32,298 bases of DNA, taken from Pontimonas sp. Lineage in GTDB: Bacteria > Actinomycetota > Actinomycetes > Actinomycetales > Microbacteriaceae. Both the position numbers and the translations under genes were made by a program. Positions 8,190 to 16,257 of the stretch are shown piece after piece (the first letter of the stretch is position 1; each line of letters opens with the position of its first letter). The stretch covers positions 307 to 32,604 of the forward strand of contig JALQXU010000001.1 of the NCBI GenBank assembly GCA_023263045.1. The letters run 5' to 3'. A model generated the notes under the pieces. That model saw only the letters and a program-made list of their open reading frames with translations, was not told the DNA's origin and searched no databases.

Positions 8190-8207
8190 TGTCCACCTAG
8201 CTAGACA
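8190..8207. promoter_or_regulatory. Imperfect palindrome upstream of the TetR gene
   Basis: TGTC at 8190-8193 and GACA at 8204-8207 flank a CTAGCTAG-containing core in the 59-base gap before the TetR gene. Its position is right for an autoregulatory operator. This is inferred from symmetry and position only. Confidence 0.35.
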
Positions 8208-8230
8208 ACTTTTATCGTAAGCCCACGGTG

Positions 8231-8689
8231 TTACGAGCGGGTTAACCGAGGGAAGAATCGTCCGGTGCGGGCCGCGTACTCTGTGTAGCCCTCATGCTTT
8301 TCCGAGAGCATCCTCTCTTCCCCCAGAGCCTTCACGGTGAGAACCAACCAGAGGAGAACAAATCCGATGATGTGCGCGAGAGAGGCCTGGAACACGGCAA
8401 CCCCAGCAGCCGCCAGGAGCACCCCGGTGTAGATCGGATGACGAACATGTCGATAGAAGCCGCCGGTGATGAGTTCGCCCTCTGCTTTGGGGATGGGAAG
8501 AGGAGTGAGATTCGGGCCCAACCTCATTCCCGCAAGCGCGGCAACAACCACGCCCATCATCACCAGAATCCCTCCCGCAACAGCGGAGAGCACACCTCGA
8601 GACCACAGATCCCCCGCGGGGAGGATGATGAGCGCGGCCAACAACCCGAACTGAGCACCCACGAGTGCCCAACCGGTCGAGGGAGTCAT
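8231..8689 (-). CDS. Isoprenylcysteine carboxyl methyltransferase-like membrane protein
   Basis: This 152-residue protein has about four hydrophobic segments. The C-terminal half carries the family pattern: GGFYRHVRHPIYTG, then ALGEERMLSEKHEGYTEYAARTGRFFP. In ICMT/PEMT-like enzymes this region binds S-adenosylmethionine at the membrane. The bacterial substrate is not predictable; prenylated cysteine is unlikely to be the real one. The ATG lies four bases after the acyl-CoA oxidase stop, so the two genes are probably one operon. Confidence 0.8.
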   Translation of the reverse strand: MTPSTGWALVGAQFGLLAALIILPAGDLWSRGVLSAVAGGILVMMGVVVAALAGMRLGPNLTPLPIPKAEGELITGGFYRHVRHPIYTGVLLAAAGVAVFQASLAHIIGFVLLWLVLTVKALGEERMLSEKHEGYTEYAARTGRFFPRLTRS

Positions 8690-8693
8690 GTCC

Positions 8694-10709
8694 CTACGCT
8701 AAACCGTTTTCGTAGGCTCGAGCCTCTTCTTGGCGAGCGTGCTCTTCACCGGTCGCAATCGGAGCCCGAATGTGTCCTTCGGCGAGACCAAAACTGTCGA
8801 CAAGGTCTAGTGCGTGCGGTCGCAAACGAGGAAGCAACCTGTGGTTGATGTAGTCGGTGATCGCCTCGGCGCGATGAGCGCTCAAGCGACCCTTCATCAG
8901 GTACCAGTCTCGATGCTTCTCGATCAACGTGAAACCGTGGAGGTCACGCAACCATCGCATCACCTGTTTGTTGGCACCTTCTTCCATGCGATCCACCGCG
9001 TGCGTGAGGGCTTCCCACACCACGAGCTCTGCGTGTGCCCACGCGGCGTCAATCAGCGCGCTCTGGTGCTTGTTCATCAGCTCCGCTGCCTCTGTCGGAG
9101 GAAGCTTGCTGGCGGGTTTCAGGTGATCGGCAATCTCAGCAACCATGCTGTGTACTCGATCGGTGAGGAGCTGTCGCTGGGAGGCGGTGCTTCTCACGTA
9201 ACCGATTGACCGGGCTGTGGAGCCAAAGTCAGCGACGTTCTGAGCGAGCCTACGCAGACCCGACCGGTTGAACGCTGCATCGCCGACCTGGTCTGCCAGG
9301 TATCCCGCCATCGTTCCAAAATCGGCACCCTTGAATTGCTTGGCATAGTCACCGAGCAGACGCTTTGCCACGAGTTGAAGCAAGACGGTGTTGTCTCCTT
9401 CGAAGGTGGCGTAGACATCCATGTCCCCGTGGAGCGTGGAGAGTCTGTTCTCGGCGAGGTAACCCTGACCACCACATGACTCACGGGCAGCCTGAATAAT
9501 GTCGAGAGCCGACCAGGTCGCGTAGGGCTTGAGTGCCGCAGCGAGAGTCTCAAGATCCTGGCGTTCTTCCTCGGTGTCACGCGCTCCGCTAAAGACGTCG
9601 TGGAAGCTCGCGAGCAACTCGTCCTGAGCAAACACCATGGCGTAAGCGTTGGCGAGACGGGGAAGCAGTCGGCGCTGGTGCTGCTGATAATCCATCAGCA
9701 CCTGTTCGGTGTTAGTCCCGGGGACGGGGAACTGGCGACGCACCACGGCGTACTTTACGGCGATGGTCATCGCCAACTGGGATGCCACTGCCGCTGCACC
9801 CACCAGAGACACACGACCCTGAACGAGGGTTCCGAGGATGATGAAGAATCGACGACCTCTACTCTCAATCGGAGACGAGTACACACCGTTTTCGTCGACC
9901 GAGCCATAGCGATCGAGCAGGTTCTCGCGAGGAACGCGCACGTTGGTGAAGTGGAGTCGACCATTGTCGATCCCGTTCAGCCCTCCCTTGGGTCCATCGT
10001 CATCCCCGCCGATACCCGGGAGGAAACCGTTGTCGTCTCGGAGCGGGACGTAGAGAGCGTGAACACCGTGGTTTTCGCCGCCCACAATGAGCTGGGCGAA
10101 CACCACCGCCGCTTTGCCATGGAGTGCGGCATTGCCGATGTAGTCCTTCCACGCTCCACGGTGAGGAGTGTGGAGCACAAAGTCGCCCGTTTTCTCGTCA
10201 TACGTGGCCGTCGTCGCGATGGACGCCACATCGGACCCGTGGCCGGTTTCGGTCATGGCAAAACATCCGGGGGTCTCGAGGGACATGATGCCGGGCAGGT
10301 ACTTCAAGTGGTGTTTCTCGGTTCCGAGATGCATCACAGCTGCACCAAAGAGCCCCCACTGAACTCCTGACTTGATTTGGAGGGAAGGATCGGCGAGAAC
10401 GAGCTGTTCAAAGTTGGCAATGTTCCCACCGGGGTCCGCTTTTCCGCCCACGCTCTCCGGAAAGGACAACAACACTCCGCCACCTTCAACGAGGAGGCCC
10501 AGCTGTTCGAGGACCCTCGCGCGGTGCTCCGGAATCGGTTGGCCCTCGATCTTCCACATGTCCGGTCGTTCACAGAGCGCACGGGCTTTCCGCCTGGTCT
10601 CTGCCCAACGACCAAGCAGGTATTCACCAAGGGCAGCCGTATCGAGGGACAGTTCTTCGCTGGCGGGAAAAACCTCACTTGTCTGTGAAGTCTCGGTAGT
10701 GACCGACAT
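8694..10709 (-). CDS. Acyl-CoA oxidase/dehydrogenase family flavoprotein
   Basis: This 671-residue enzyme of the acyl-CoA oxidase (ACOX) type performs the first alpha,beta-oxidation step of fatty-acyl-CoA using FAD. Visible features are the flavin-contact CFAMTETGHGSDV (about residue 150), a mid-region insertion, the late catalytic block ARESCGGQGYLAENRLSTLHGD...TFEGDN (about 385-420), and a second helical C-terminal domain that explains the length compared with about 380 residues for ordinary dehydrogenases. I chose the ATG at 10709 because AAGGAG lies six bases before it; a longer reading from 10820 has no ribosome site and a non-homologous N-terminus. Whether it uses oxygen or an electron-transfer flavoprotein cannot be told from sequence. 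Confidence 0.88.
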   Translation of the reverse strand: MSVTTETSQTSEVFPASEELSLDTAALGEYLLGRWAETRRKARALCERPDMWKIEGQPIPEHRARVLEQLGLLVEGGGVLLSFPESVGGKADPGGNIANFEQLVLADPSLQIKSGVQWGLFGAAVMHLGTEKHHLKYLPGIMSLETPGCFAMTETGHGSDVASIATTATYDEKTGDFVLHTPHRGAWKDYIGNAALHGKAAVVFAQLIVGGENHGVHALYVPLRDDNGFLPGIGGDDDGPKGGLNGIDNGRLHFTNVRVPRENLLDRYGSVDENGVYSSPIESRGRRFFIILGTLVQGRVSLVGAAAVASQLAMTIAVKYAVVRRQFPVPGTNTEQVLMDYQQHQRRLLPRLANAYAMVFAQDELLASFHDVFSGARDTEEERQDLETLAAALKPYATWSALDIIQAARESCGGQGYLAENRLSTLHGDMDVYATFEGDNTVLLQLVAKRLLGDYAKQFKGADFGTMAGYLADQVGDAAFNRSGLRRLAQNVADFGSTARSIGYVRSTASQRQLLTDRVHSMVAEIADHLKPASKLPPTEAAELMNKHQSALIDAAWAHAELVVWEALTHAVDRMEEGANKQVMRWLRDLHGFTLIEKHRDWYLMKGRLSAHRAEAITDYINHRLLPRLRPHALDLVDSFGLAEGHIRAPIATGEEHARQEEARAYENGLA

Positions 10710-10823
10710 CGCACACTCCTTGTTGTTTCCGGAGAAATCTGAAGAAAGGATACGCCGGCAGCCTGAAACCCTCCATCGGAATAGGGTGCGAACACCATCG
10801 ACAGGTGGAACTATCGCCACCTC

Positions 10824-10848
10824 TTTGTTGATGTTCTACTACAACAAA
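10824..10848. promoter_or_regulatory. Inverted repeat between acyl-CoA oxidase and thioredoxin genes
   Basis: TTTGTTG (10824-10830) and CAACAAA (10842-10848) are perfect 7-base arms around an 11-base spacer. The element lies 115 bases upstream of the acyl-CoA oxidase start and about 83 bases upstream of thioredoxin. It could be an operator for a fatty-acid regulator; no protein can be assigned. Confidence 0.35.
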
Positions 10849-10888
10849 CCCTCTCAGTTAGCGCTCGGCGAACACGAGTTTGGGAAAT

Positions 10889-10904
10889 ATACCCCATGGG
10901 GTAT
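10889..10904 (+). promoter_or_regulatory. CsoR/CstR-type operator in the thioredoxin promoter
   Basis: ATACCCCATGGGGTAT is a perfect 16-base palindrome. Known operators of CsoR-family repressors, especially the persulfide sensor CstR, have the form ATACCCC-n2-GGGGTAT. It lies between TTGGGA (10880-10885) and TATCGT (10902-10907), which would be -35 and -10 with a 16-base spacer, so a bound repressor would block RNA polymerase. The start codon is 26 bases further on. The identity of the repressor is inferred. Confidence 0.6.
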
Positions 10905-10930
10905 CGTGGGAGCAGACGAAAGGACGATAC

Positions 10931-11314
10931 ATGCCCACGATTGATCTCACCTACGAAGACTTTGAAAAGACCGTCACCTCGGACGGCATCACCCTTGTCG
11001 ATTTCTGGGCGAGCTGGTGTGGACCGTGTGTTGCCTTTGCACCCGTCTTCGAAGCTGCCAGCAACGAGCACACGGATGTCACGTTTGGAAAGGTCGACAC
11101 GGAGGCGCAGCCTGCGCTCTCCCAAGCCGCGAATATTCGCTCCATCCCGACCTTGATGGCGTTCCGCGACGGGATCCTGGTTTTCTCACAACCCGGCGCC
11201 CTGCCCGCACCCGCTCTAGAAGAAGTCATTACTGCGGTCAAAGGACTCGACATGGATGACGTCCGCAAGCAGGTCGAAGAAGCTCAGGCGGCGGAAGCCG
11301 CCAAACAGGCCTAG
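10931..11314 (+). CDS. Thioredoxin
   Basis: This 127-residue protein has a thioredoxin fold with the active site WCGPC (Cys30 and Cys33) inside LVDFWASWCGPC, and the cis-proline segment SIPTLMAF. It reduces protein disulfides and possibly persulfides in the cytoplasm. A charged C-terminal tail (VRKQVEEAQAAEAAKQA) extends beyond the normal domain. The ATG at 10931 is preceded by AAAGGA with six bases spacing; the in-frame ATG at 10880 lies upstream of the promoter and operator and is rejected. The TAG stop shares CTAG with the stop of the convergent plsC gene. Confidence 0.93.
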   Translation: MPTIDLTYEDFEKTVTSDGITLVDFWASWCGPCVAFAPVFEAASNEHTDVTFGKVDTEAQPALSQAANIRSIPTLMAFRDGILVFSQPGALPAPALEEVITAVKGLDMDDVRKQVEEAQAAEAAKQA

Positions 11315-12021
11315 AGCTCGTTCCGAGATCGGAAGGTCCTGCGGACCTTCTCCACGAAGGTTGTTGCCGGTGGTTCGTTGTAACCATCGGCGCGTTCCTG
11401 GCCCGACATGGCAGCGATCGCGTCCATCACCTCGTCGGTAGCGTGCCGCCGTGCTCGACCCGAGTCAGCCTTACCGTGGTGGGAAAGGTCGAGAGGCTCC
11501 CCAAACTGAATGGTGACCTTGGCGGGACGGATACCTTTCGTCCCAATGGGTTGGACCTTGTCTGTGCCGGAGAGGGCAACGGGAACAACAGGCACGCCAG
11601 CATTCAGAGCAAGCCAGGCCACCCCCGTCTTGCCTCGATAGAGGCGACCATCCCTGGACCTCGTTCCCTCCGGATATATCGCAAAAGCCTCACCCTCATG
11701 AAGCAGGCCTAAGCCCGCATCTAGCGCATCCTGTGCCGCTTGCCCCACCCCTCGGGTGACCGGAATTGCACCGATGCTCCGAAAGAACGTCCTCGACAGG
11801 AAGCCCTTGACGCCTTTGCCGGTGAAGTAACTGTCCTTTGCAAGAAACGAAACGGGTCGTGGCGCGAACAACGTGATGATGACGCTGTCGATAAAGGACA
11901 GGTGGTTACTCGCCAAAATGACTGGACCGGTGCGGGGCACGTTCTTTCGCCCCACAATCTTGGCGCGAAACAGACCCCTGGCCACGGGGCCCAGAGTGAG
12001 GCGACTCACCTGCTTCAGCAT
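11311..12021 (-). CDS. plsC: 1-acyl-sn-glycerol-3-phosphate acyltransferase
   Basis: This 236-residue membrane-associated acyltransferase shows the LPLAT motif I NHLSFID (H40 and D45, the HX4D catalytic pair), motif III YPEGTRS (116-122) and a GVPVVPVAL block. It adds the second acyl chain to lysophosphatidate in phospholipid synthesis. The ATG follows TAGGCT by six bases with no Shine-Dalgarno, so it probably has its own leaderless transcript even though it follows cysE. The TAG of that hexamer is the cysE stop codon. Its 3' end shares CTAG with the thioredoxin stop. Confidence 0.88.
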   Translation of the reverse strand: MLKQVSRLTLGPVARGLFRAKIVGRKNVPRTGPVILASNHLSFIDSVIITLFAPRPVSFLAKDSYFTGKGVKGFLSRTFFRSIGAIPVTRGVGQAAQDALDAGLGLLHEGEAFAIYPEGTRSRDGRLYRGKTGVAWLALNAGVPVVPVALSGTDKVQPIGTKGIRPAKVTIQFGEPLDLSHHGKADSGRARRHATDEVMDAIAAMSGQERADGYNEPPATTFVEKVRRTFRSRNEL

Positions 12022-12033
12022 GAAAAAAGCCTA
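12022..12033 (-). promoter_or_regulatory. Leaderless -10 element of plsC, overlapping the cysE stop
   Basis: Minus-strand TAGGCT (12028-12033) is followed by TTTTTC and the ATG at 12021. TAG (12031-12033) is also the cysE stop codon. Confidence 0.6.
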
Positions 12034-12576
12034 GAGGCGTTTCCCTGGTTTCTTTATTTTCGCCGGGATTCCTACCGCTAGTGCACCCGCTGGCACGTCA
12101 TCCAGCACCACGGCCTTCGCCCCAATAGTTGCTCCATCGCCCACAGTTATCGGGCCCAACAGGGTTGCTCCCGATCCAATCGTGACACCATTACCCACGG
12201 AAGGGTGGCGCCGCCCCTGGCTTTCCTCTCTCGCCTGGGCAACCTTTCCGCCGAGGGTCACTCCGTGATAAATCAAACAGTCATCACCGACCGTCGCAGT
12301 CTCGCCAATAACGACACCCATTCCGTGATCGATCACGAGGCGACGGCCCAGAGTGGCACCGGGATGAATCTCTATTCCTGTGAAAGTCCGCGCAATGTTC
12401 GAGAGGATTCTCGCGATGAGGAACCATTCCCAACGCCAAAACCACGACGCCACCCGATGCCACCACAGCGCGTGAACACCGGGGGACGTCAGGAACACTT
12501 CAAGGTTGTTGCGCGCGGCAGGATCACGTTCCCGCACCGCGGCGAGATCCTCGCCCATGCGACTGGAATGAGTCAT
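12031..12576 (-). CDS. cysE: Serine O-acetyltransferase
   Basis: This 181-residue left-handed beta-helix acyltransferase makes O-acetylserine from serine and acetyl-CoA. It shows a helical N-terminus with ALWWHRVASW, then GIEIHPGATLG, IDHGMGVVIGETATVGDD, YHGVTLGG and the GAKAVVLDDVPAGALAVGIPAKI end, with catalytic His residues in IDHG and YHGVTLGG. The short N-terminus is usual for Gram-positive CysE. I took the ATG at 12576, one base after the cysK stop, rather than an upstream in-frame codon inside cysK. The Shine-Dalgarno is weak, so coupling to cysK is likely. Confidence 0.9.
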   Translation of the reverse strand: MTHSSRMGEDLAAVRERDPAARNNLEVFLTSPGVHALWWHRVASWFWRWEWFLIARILSNIARTFTGIEIHPGATLGRRLVIDHGMGVVIGETATVGDDCLIYHGVTLGGKVAQAREESQGRRHPSVGNGVTIGSGATLLGPITVGDGATIGAKAVVLDDVPAGALAVGIPAKIKKPGKRL

Positions 12577-12577
12577 G

Positions 12578-13513
12578 TTAGGTATCGAGACCCTCGTAGA
12601 GAACGGTAGAGAGGTAGCGCTCTCCAAAGCTTGCCAGAATCACGACGATAGTCGAGCCAGCGAGCTCTGGTCGCTGTGCCAACTCCACCGCGGCGTGAGC
12701 CGTCGCACCAGAAGAAATACCGCCCAGGATTCCCTCCTCGGCGCCCAGGCGCCGCGCCATGTCGACAGCCTGCTGACTCGTGACATCAATGACCTCGTCG
12801 AAGACCTCACGGTCCAAGATGGCCGGAACAAAGTTCGCACCAATTCCCTGAATCTTGTGGGGTCCAGCCTCACCTCCATTGAGAAGAGGAGACTCGAGGG
12901 GCTCCACACCGACAACGCGCAGTCCGGGCTTGCGCTCCTTCAAGACCTGGCCAGTCCCCGTCAAGGTTCCTCCAGTTCCGACACCGGCGACGAAGACGTC
13001 GACGGCACCGTCGGTGTCCCGCCAAATCTCCTCCGCAGTGGTCTTCCGGTGAATCTCGGGGTTGGCGGGGTTTTCGAACTGCCTGGCCAACACAGCCCCG
13101 GGTATCTCGGCAGCGATCTCGATGGCTTTATTGACCGCACCAGTCATTCCCTCAGCCCCGGGTGTGAGAACGAGGGTTGCACCATAGGCCCGCAGGAGCA
13201 TCCGTCGCTCGCTACTCATGGTCTCTGGCATCGCCAAGACCGCTTTGTAGCCCCTGGCGGCTGCCACCATGGCCAGAGCAATACCGGTATTGCCACTGGT
13301 GGCTTCCACGATTGTTCCGCCCGGCTGCAACTCCCCCGACGCTTCAGCCGCATCGACCACGGCGATGGCGAGACGATCTTTCACCGATGAGGAGGGGTTA
13401 TAGAACTCGAGCTTGGCGAGCACTGTCGCGCCCGCTCCCTCCGTCACCCGATTCAAACGAACGAGTGGAGTGTTACCGAACGCTTCGGTGATGTTTCCGT
13501 ACACAAGTGACAC
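12578..13513 (-). CDS. cysK: Cysteine synthase (O-acetylserine sulfhydrylase)
   Basis: This 311-residue fold-type II PLP enzyme converts O-acetylserine and sulfide to cysteine. Lys45 in the NPSSSVKDR motif is the PLP lysine. EATSGNTGIALAM is the substrate-binding loop, GTGGTLTGTG grips the phosphate, and GISSGA follows. The GTG at 13513 has a strong AGGAGG seven bases upstream, so it is preferred over an ATG-less reading eight codons earlier. It precedes cysE in one operon. A 7-base inverted repeat lies 26 bases upstream and may bind a regulator. Confidence 0.93.
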   Translation of the reverse strand: MSLVYGNITEAFGNTPLVRLNRVTEGAGATVLAKLEFYNPSSSVKDRLAIAVVDAAEASGELQPGGTIVEATSGNTGIALAMVAAARGYKAVLAMPETMSSERRMLLRAYGATLVLTPGAEGMTGAVNKAIEIAAEIPGAVLARQFENPANPEIHRKTTAEEIWRDTDGAVDVFVAGVGTGGTLTGTGQVLKERKPGLRVVGVEPLESPLLNGGEAGPHKIQGIGANFVPAILDREVFDEVIDVTSQQAVDMARRLGAEEGILGGISSGATAHAAVELAQRPELAGSTIVVILASFGERYLSTVLYEGLDT

Positions 13514-13538
13514 GAGTTTTCCTCCTAGAGACCCCAAC

Positions 13539-13563
13539 CGGGAATCCTTACAGGGTATTCCCG
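13539..13563. promoter_or_regulatory. Inverted repeat in the cysK / EamA divergent promoter region
   Basis: CGGGAAT (13539-13545) and ATTCCCG (13557-13563) are perfect arms separated by 11 bases. The element sits between the cysK Shine-Dalgarno and the EamA -35-like hexamer, where a regulator could act on both genes. Additional GAAT/ATTCC copies follow up to about 13580. The binding protein is unknown. Confidence 0.45.
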
Positions 13564-13570
13564 AATGGTC

Positions 13571-13598
13571 TGAACATTCCCACGGAAGGTAATACTGT
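13571..13598 (+). promoter_or_regulatory. Promoter of the EamA exporter gene
   Basis: TGAACA (13571-13576) is 16 bases before TACTGT (13593-13598). The start site would be at about 13605-13606, where an ATG begins a six-codon open frame (MKASPC, stop) that overlaps the GTG start of the exporter. Confidence 0.45.
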
Positions 13599-13619
13599 TA
13601 CGACGATGAAAGCTTCTCC

Positions 13620-14489
13620 GTGCTGACCGTTGCACTCGGCCTCATTGGGGCATTGGCCTACGGGGGTGCCGATTTTTACGGCGGACTTGCCTCACGACGA
13701 TCCTCGACCATCCTCACCACTCTCGGTGTCGCCCTCGTCGGTCTCATCGGGCTTGCGCTGACCTCACCCTTTGTGCAGGCGGTCTCGAGCTACGACGCGT
13801 GGTTTTATGGTGCGGCATCCGGTCTTGCGGGAGCAATTGGAATTGGACTTCTGTACGGCAGTTTGGCCATCGGGCCCATGAGCATCCTGTCGCCCGCGAC
13901 TGCTTTTATCTCTGCAATCGTCCCCGTCAGCGTTGGACTATCGATGGGAGAAGGCGGTGGCTGGTCTTTCACCGTCGCAATCGGTCTCGCTCTGATTGCC
14001 ATCATCTTGGTCGGCTTTGTTCCCGAACAAGGAGCGGTCCGCCCTCGGCCTATTGGCCTCCTGATGGCAGCGGGTTCTGGAACTTTCATCGGTTTCACTG
14101 TCATTCTGATTGACCTCTCGCCGGCAGATTCCGGACTCATCCCTTTGCTCGCCAACAGAATGGTGTCCTCCACCGCTCTCATCCTCGCCACCGCGGTCCT
14201 CGTCCTCTCACGGGTCGCACGGGCACAGACTCCTCGACTACCTGGGCTCGTCCAAATACGGACGGTTTGGACGATGATCGTGATTGCCGGAGTCTTGGAT
14301 GTTCTGGCCAACGTTGCCGTGATCTATGGTCTTCGATCGGGAGCGCTGTCTGTTGTCTCCGTACTCATCGCGCTCTACCCTGCCGGCACAATCCTTCTGG
14401 CCAACGTTGTGCTCAAAGAGCGCATCGCTCCGATCCAGTGGGCAGGCCTCGCACTGGCGTTGACCGCCAGTGCACTACTGGCCCTCTAG
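13620..14489 (+). CDS. EamA/DMT-family transporter (possible cysteine or O-acetylserine exporter)
   Basis: This 289-residue protein has ten hydrophobic helices in two five-helix repeats, the drug/metabolite transporter fold. LGLIGALAYGGADFYGG opens the first repeat and LIALYPAGTILLANVVLKERI, the typical EamA end, closes the second. It is divergent from cysK-cysE with a shared upstream region. EamA (YdeD) of E. coli exports O-acetylserine and cysteine, so that substrate is a reasonable guess but not proven. The GTG start at 13620 lacks a Shine-Dalgarno. An ATG 14 bases earlier is in another frame, and one extra base would join it to this protein. The stop shares CTAG with the convergent helicase gene. 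Confidence 0.75.
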   Translation: MLTVALGLIGALAYGGADFYGGLASRRSSTILTTLGVALVGLIGLALTSPFVQAVSSYDAWFYGAASGLAGAIGIGLLYGSLAIGPMSILSPATAFISAIVPVSVGLSMGEGGGWSFTVAIGLALIAIILVGFVPEQGAVRPRPIGLLMAAGSGTFIGFTVILIDLSPADSGLIPLLANRMVSSTALILATAVLVLSRVARAQTPRLPGLVQIRTVWTMIVIAGVLDVLANVAVIYGLRSGALSVVSVLIALYPAGTILLANVVLKERIAPIQWAGLALALTASALLAL

Positions 14490-16027
14490 GCGGGTAGGAG
14501 CACAGGCTGAGGCTTCGCGCTCTTCTCTTCGAGCTCACACGAGATCCCAGCCTGCTCCAAGAGCTCTACGAGCCGGCGTGATCGAGACCGAGTGGTCAAC
14601 GTCACGACTCGGCCCTCTCTTCCCGCTCGACCCGTGCGACCAGCACGATGAACATACGATTTGAAATCATCGGGCTGATCCACTTGGACCACGGTGTCAA
14701 TGTCATCAACGTGGATTCCACGAGCAGCAACATCCGTGGCCACGAGAACGTTCACCCGACCCGAAGTGAGCTTCTCGAGGTTTCTGGTTCGCCGAGCTTG
14801 GTTGAGGTCACCATGAAGACTGACAGCCGGTATTCCATTGTCATCGAGATAGTCCGAGAGGTCCTCCGCGAACGCTCTGGTCCTCGTGAACATCAGCACT
14901 TTGCCAGGGCCCTGGGCAAGCTCCAGAACAAGGTCTCGTTTCTGACGCTGGTCGACGACCCATACTCGGTGATCGATACTCGAGGACTCCTGGTTCTCAC
15001 CCTCGACCTCAAAGACCGCGGGGTTCGGAAGAAACTCCGCCACAATGTTTGCAACACCGGCATCGAGAGTCGCAGAGAACAGCAAACGTTGACCCTGCGG
15101 TGAGGTCGCTCGAAGAATCCGCCCCACAGGCTCGATGAAGCCCAGCTCCGACATATGGTCCGCTTCATCAATCACGGAAATGACGACCTCCGAGACGTCA
15201 AGCTTTCCCCTAGCCATCAAATCTTCGATCCGACCTGGGGTCCCGATCACAATGTCAACACCGCGCTCCAGGGCGCCAATTTGTCGGCCCAGAGGAACCC
15301 CGCCATACACCTGCGTGGTGAACAGTCCTACGCTCCTAGCAATCGGCTGGACCGTCCGATCGATTTGCAGGGCAAGCTCCCTGGTGGGAGCAAGAATCAG
15401 AGCACGGGGAGCTCGTCCTACAGCACGCTTCACACCTTTCTTGGAGAGTCTCAACAGGCGCTCGACCAGCGGTGCGCTAAACGCAATGGTCTTCCCAGAA
15501 CCCGTTCGACCACGCCCCAAGACATGGCGACCGGTCAGGGCGACAGGAATGGTGACAGCCTGCAACGCAAACGGAGTTATTGCTCCTTGAGCACGAATAG
15601 CCTCCGAGATGCGCTCTCCCAGACCCAAGTCACCGAACTCGAGACCCTCTCCCGCGTCGGACGCGACAGGTGTTGCTTCCAGTCGCTGGTGCGCAACGAC
15701 GGGTACCGGCTTACGCTGCGAATCCCTCCTGGGACCGCGCTGGTTTCCGCCACCACGGGGGGTTCGGACATCGCTGTGTCGGGGTGCTCGGCGCTCCTCG
15801 GAGGCAGCCCGGCGCTTGTGCTGTGGAATCGACGGGCGCTTAGTCGAACGAGTTGACCCGCCGTCTCGGTTTTCCGAAAAGTCTGATTTTGCCGAGGGCT
15901 TCCGACGGCGCCCTGACTGGGACTGATCGGGGGAGGCGTGACTCTTCGGTCTGCGCTTTTTCTGATCCTGGAAGGACGTGCGTTTCTTGGGTGGGCGCCA
16001 TGATGGCGCCTTCTTCGGCGAGGGCAT
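14486..16027 (-). CDS. DEAD-box ATP-dependent RNA helicase
   Basis: This 513-residue protein has a basic, low-complexity N-terminal extension of about 125 residues (many K, R, P and S), probably disordered and RNA-binding. It is followed by a complete two-domain helicase core: Q motif (FALQ, Q156), motif I GRGRTGSGKT (171-180), Ia PTRELALQ, TPGR, DEAD (287-290), SAT (318-320), and HRAGRTGRAG in the second domain. It unwinds RNA in ribosome assembly or mRNA turnover. The ATG at 16027 has no good Shine-Dalgarno. The 242 bases upstream can form nested hairpins, so a structured leader is possible, as known for some cold-shock helicases. Confidence 0.9.
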   Translation of the reverse strand: MPSPKKAPSWRPPKKRTSFQDQKKRRPKSHASPDQSQSGRRRKPSAKSDFSENRDGGSTRSTKRPSIPQHKRRAASEERRAPRHSDVRTPRGGGNQRGPRRDSQRKPVPVVAHQRLEATPVASDAGEGLEFGDLGLGERISEAIRAQGAITPFALQAVTIPVALTGRHVLGRGRTGSGKTIAFSAPLVERLLRLSKKGVKRAVGRAPRALILAPTRELALQIDRTVQPIARSVGLFTTQVYGGVPLGRQIGALERGVDIVIGTPGRIEDLMARGKLDVSEVVISVIDEADHMSELGFIEPVGRILRATSPQGQRLLFSATLDAGVANIVAEFLPNPAVFEVEGENQESSSIDHRVWVVDQRQKRDLVLELAQGPGKVLMFTRTRAFAEDLSDYLDDNGIPAVSLHGDLNQARRTRNLEKLTSGRVNVLVATDVAARGIHVDDIDTVVQVDQPDDFKSYVHRAGRTGRAGREGRVVTLTTRSRSRRLVELLEQAGISCELEEKSAKPQPVLLPA

Positions 16028-16047
16028 GAATACAGTCAGCTTTCTTT

Positions 16048-16097
16048 GTGATCAATGGGGAGAAGAGGTGTCGTACGTGACACCAGGCCCTGATCAC
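16048..16097 (-). promoter_or_regulatory. Nested inverted repeats in the helicase leader
   Basis: GTGATCA (16048-16054) pairs with TGATCAC (16091-16097). Between them GGTGTC (16067-16072) pairs with GACACC (16079-16084). Together they can fold into a stem with an inner hairpin in the leader RNA of the helicase gene. A separate 5-base hairpin, CTCAC/GTGAG, lies at 16141-16154. The remainder of the 16028-16269 gap holds no gene I can support. Confidence 0.4.
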
Positions 16098-16257
16098 CAC
16101 TAGCCAGACCGGGGCTGTTTCGTCTACACATGCGGCCGCTCTCACGATTGTGAGGCGATGGCCCACGAGGTTCGCCGTCGATGGCGTTCTCTTGTTCCGT
16201 CTATGAGAGTAGCACTCGCCCACCGCTCAAGGCGAGCACAATCTTCCGGGCCCGGCG

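Noticed and set aside
10710..10820. Longer N-terminus for the acyl-CoA oxidase (start at 10820)
   Set aside because: The strong AAGGAG before 10709 fixes the start; the extra 37 residues look like translated leader.
15840..16223. Minus-strand open frame upstream of the helicase
   Set aside because: Out of frame with the helicase, overlaps its basic N-terminus, and has no family resemblance or start signal.
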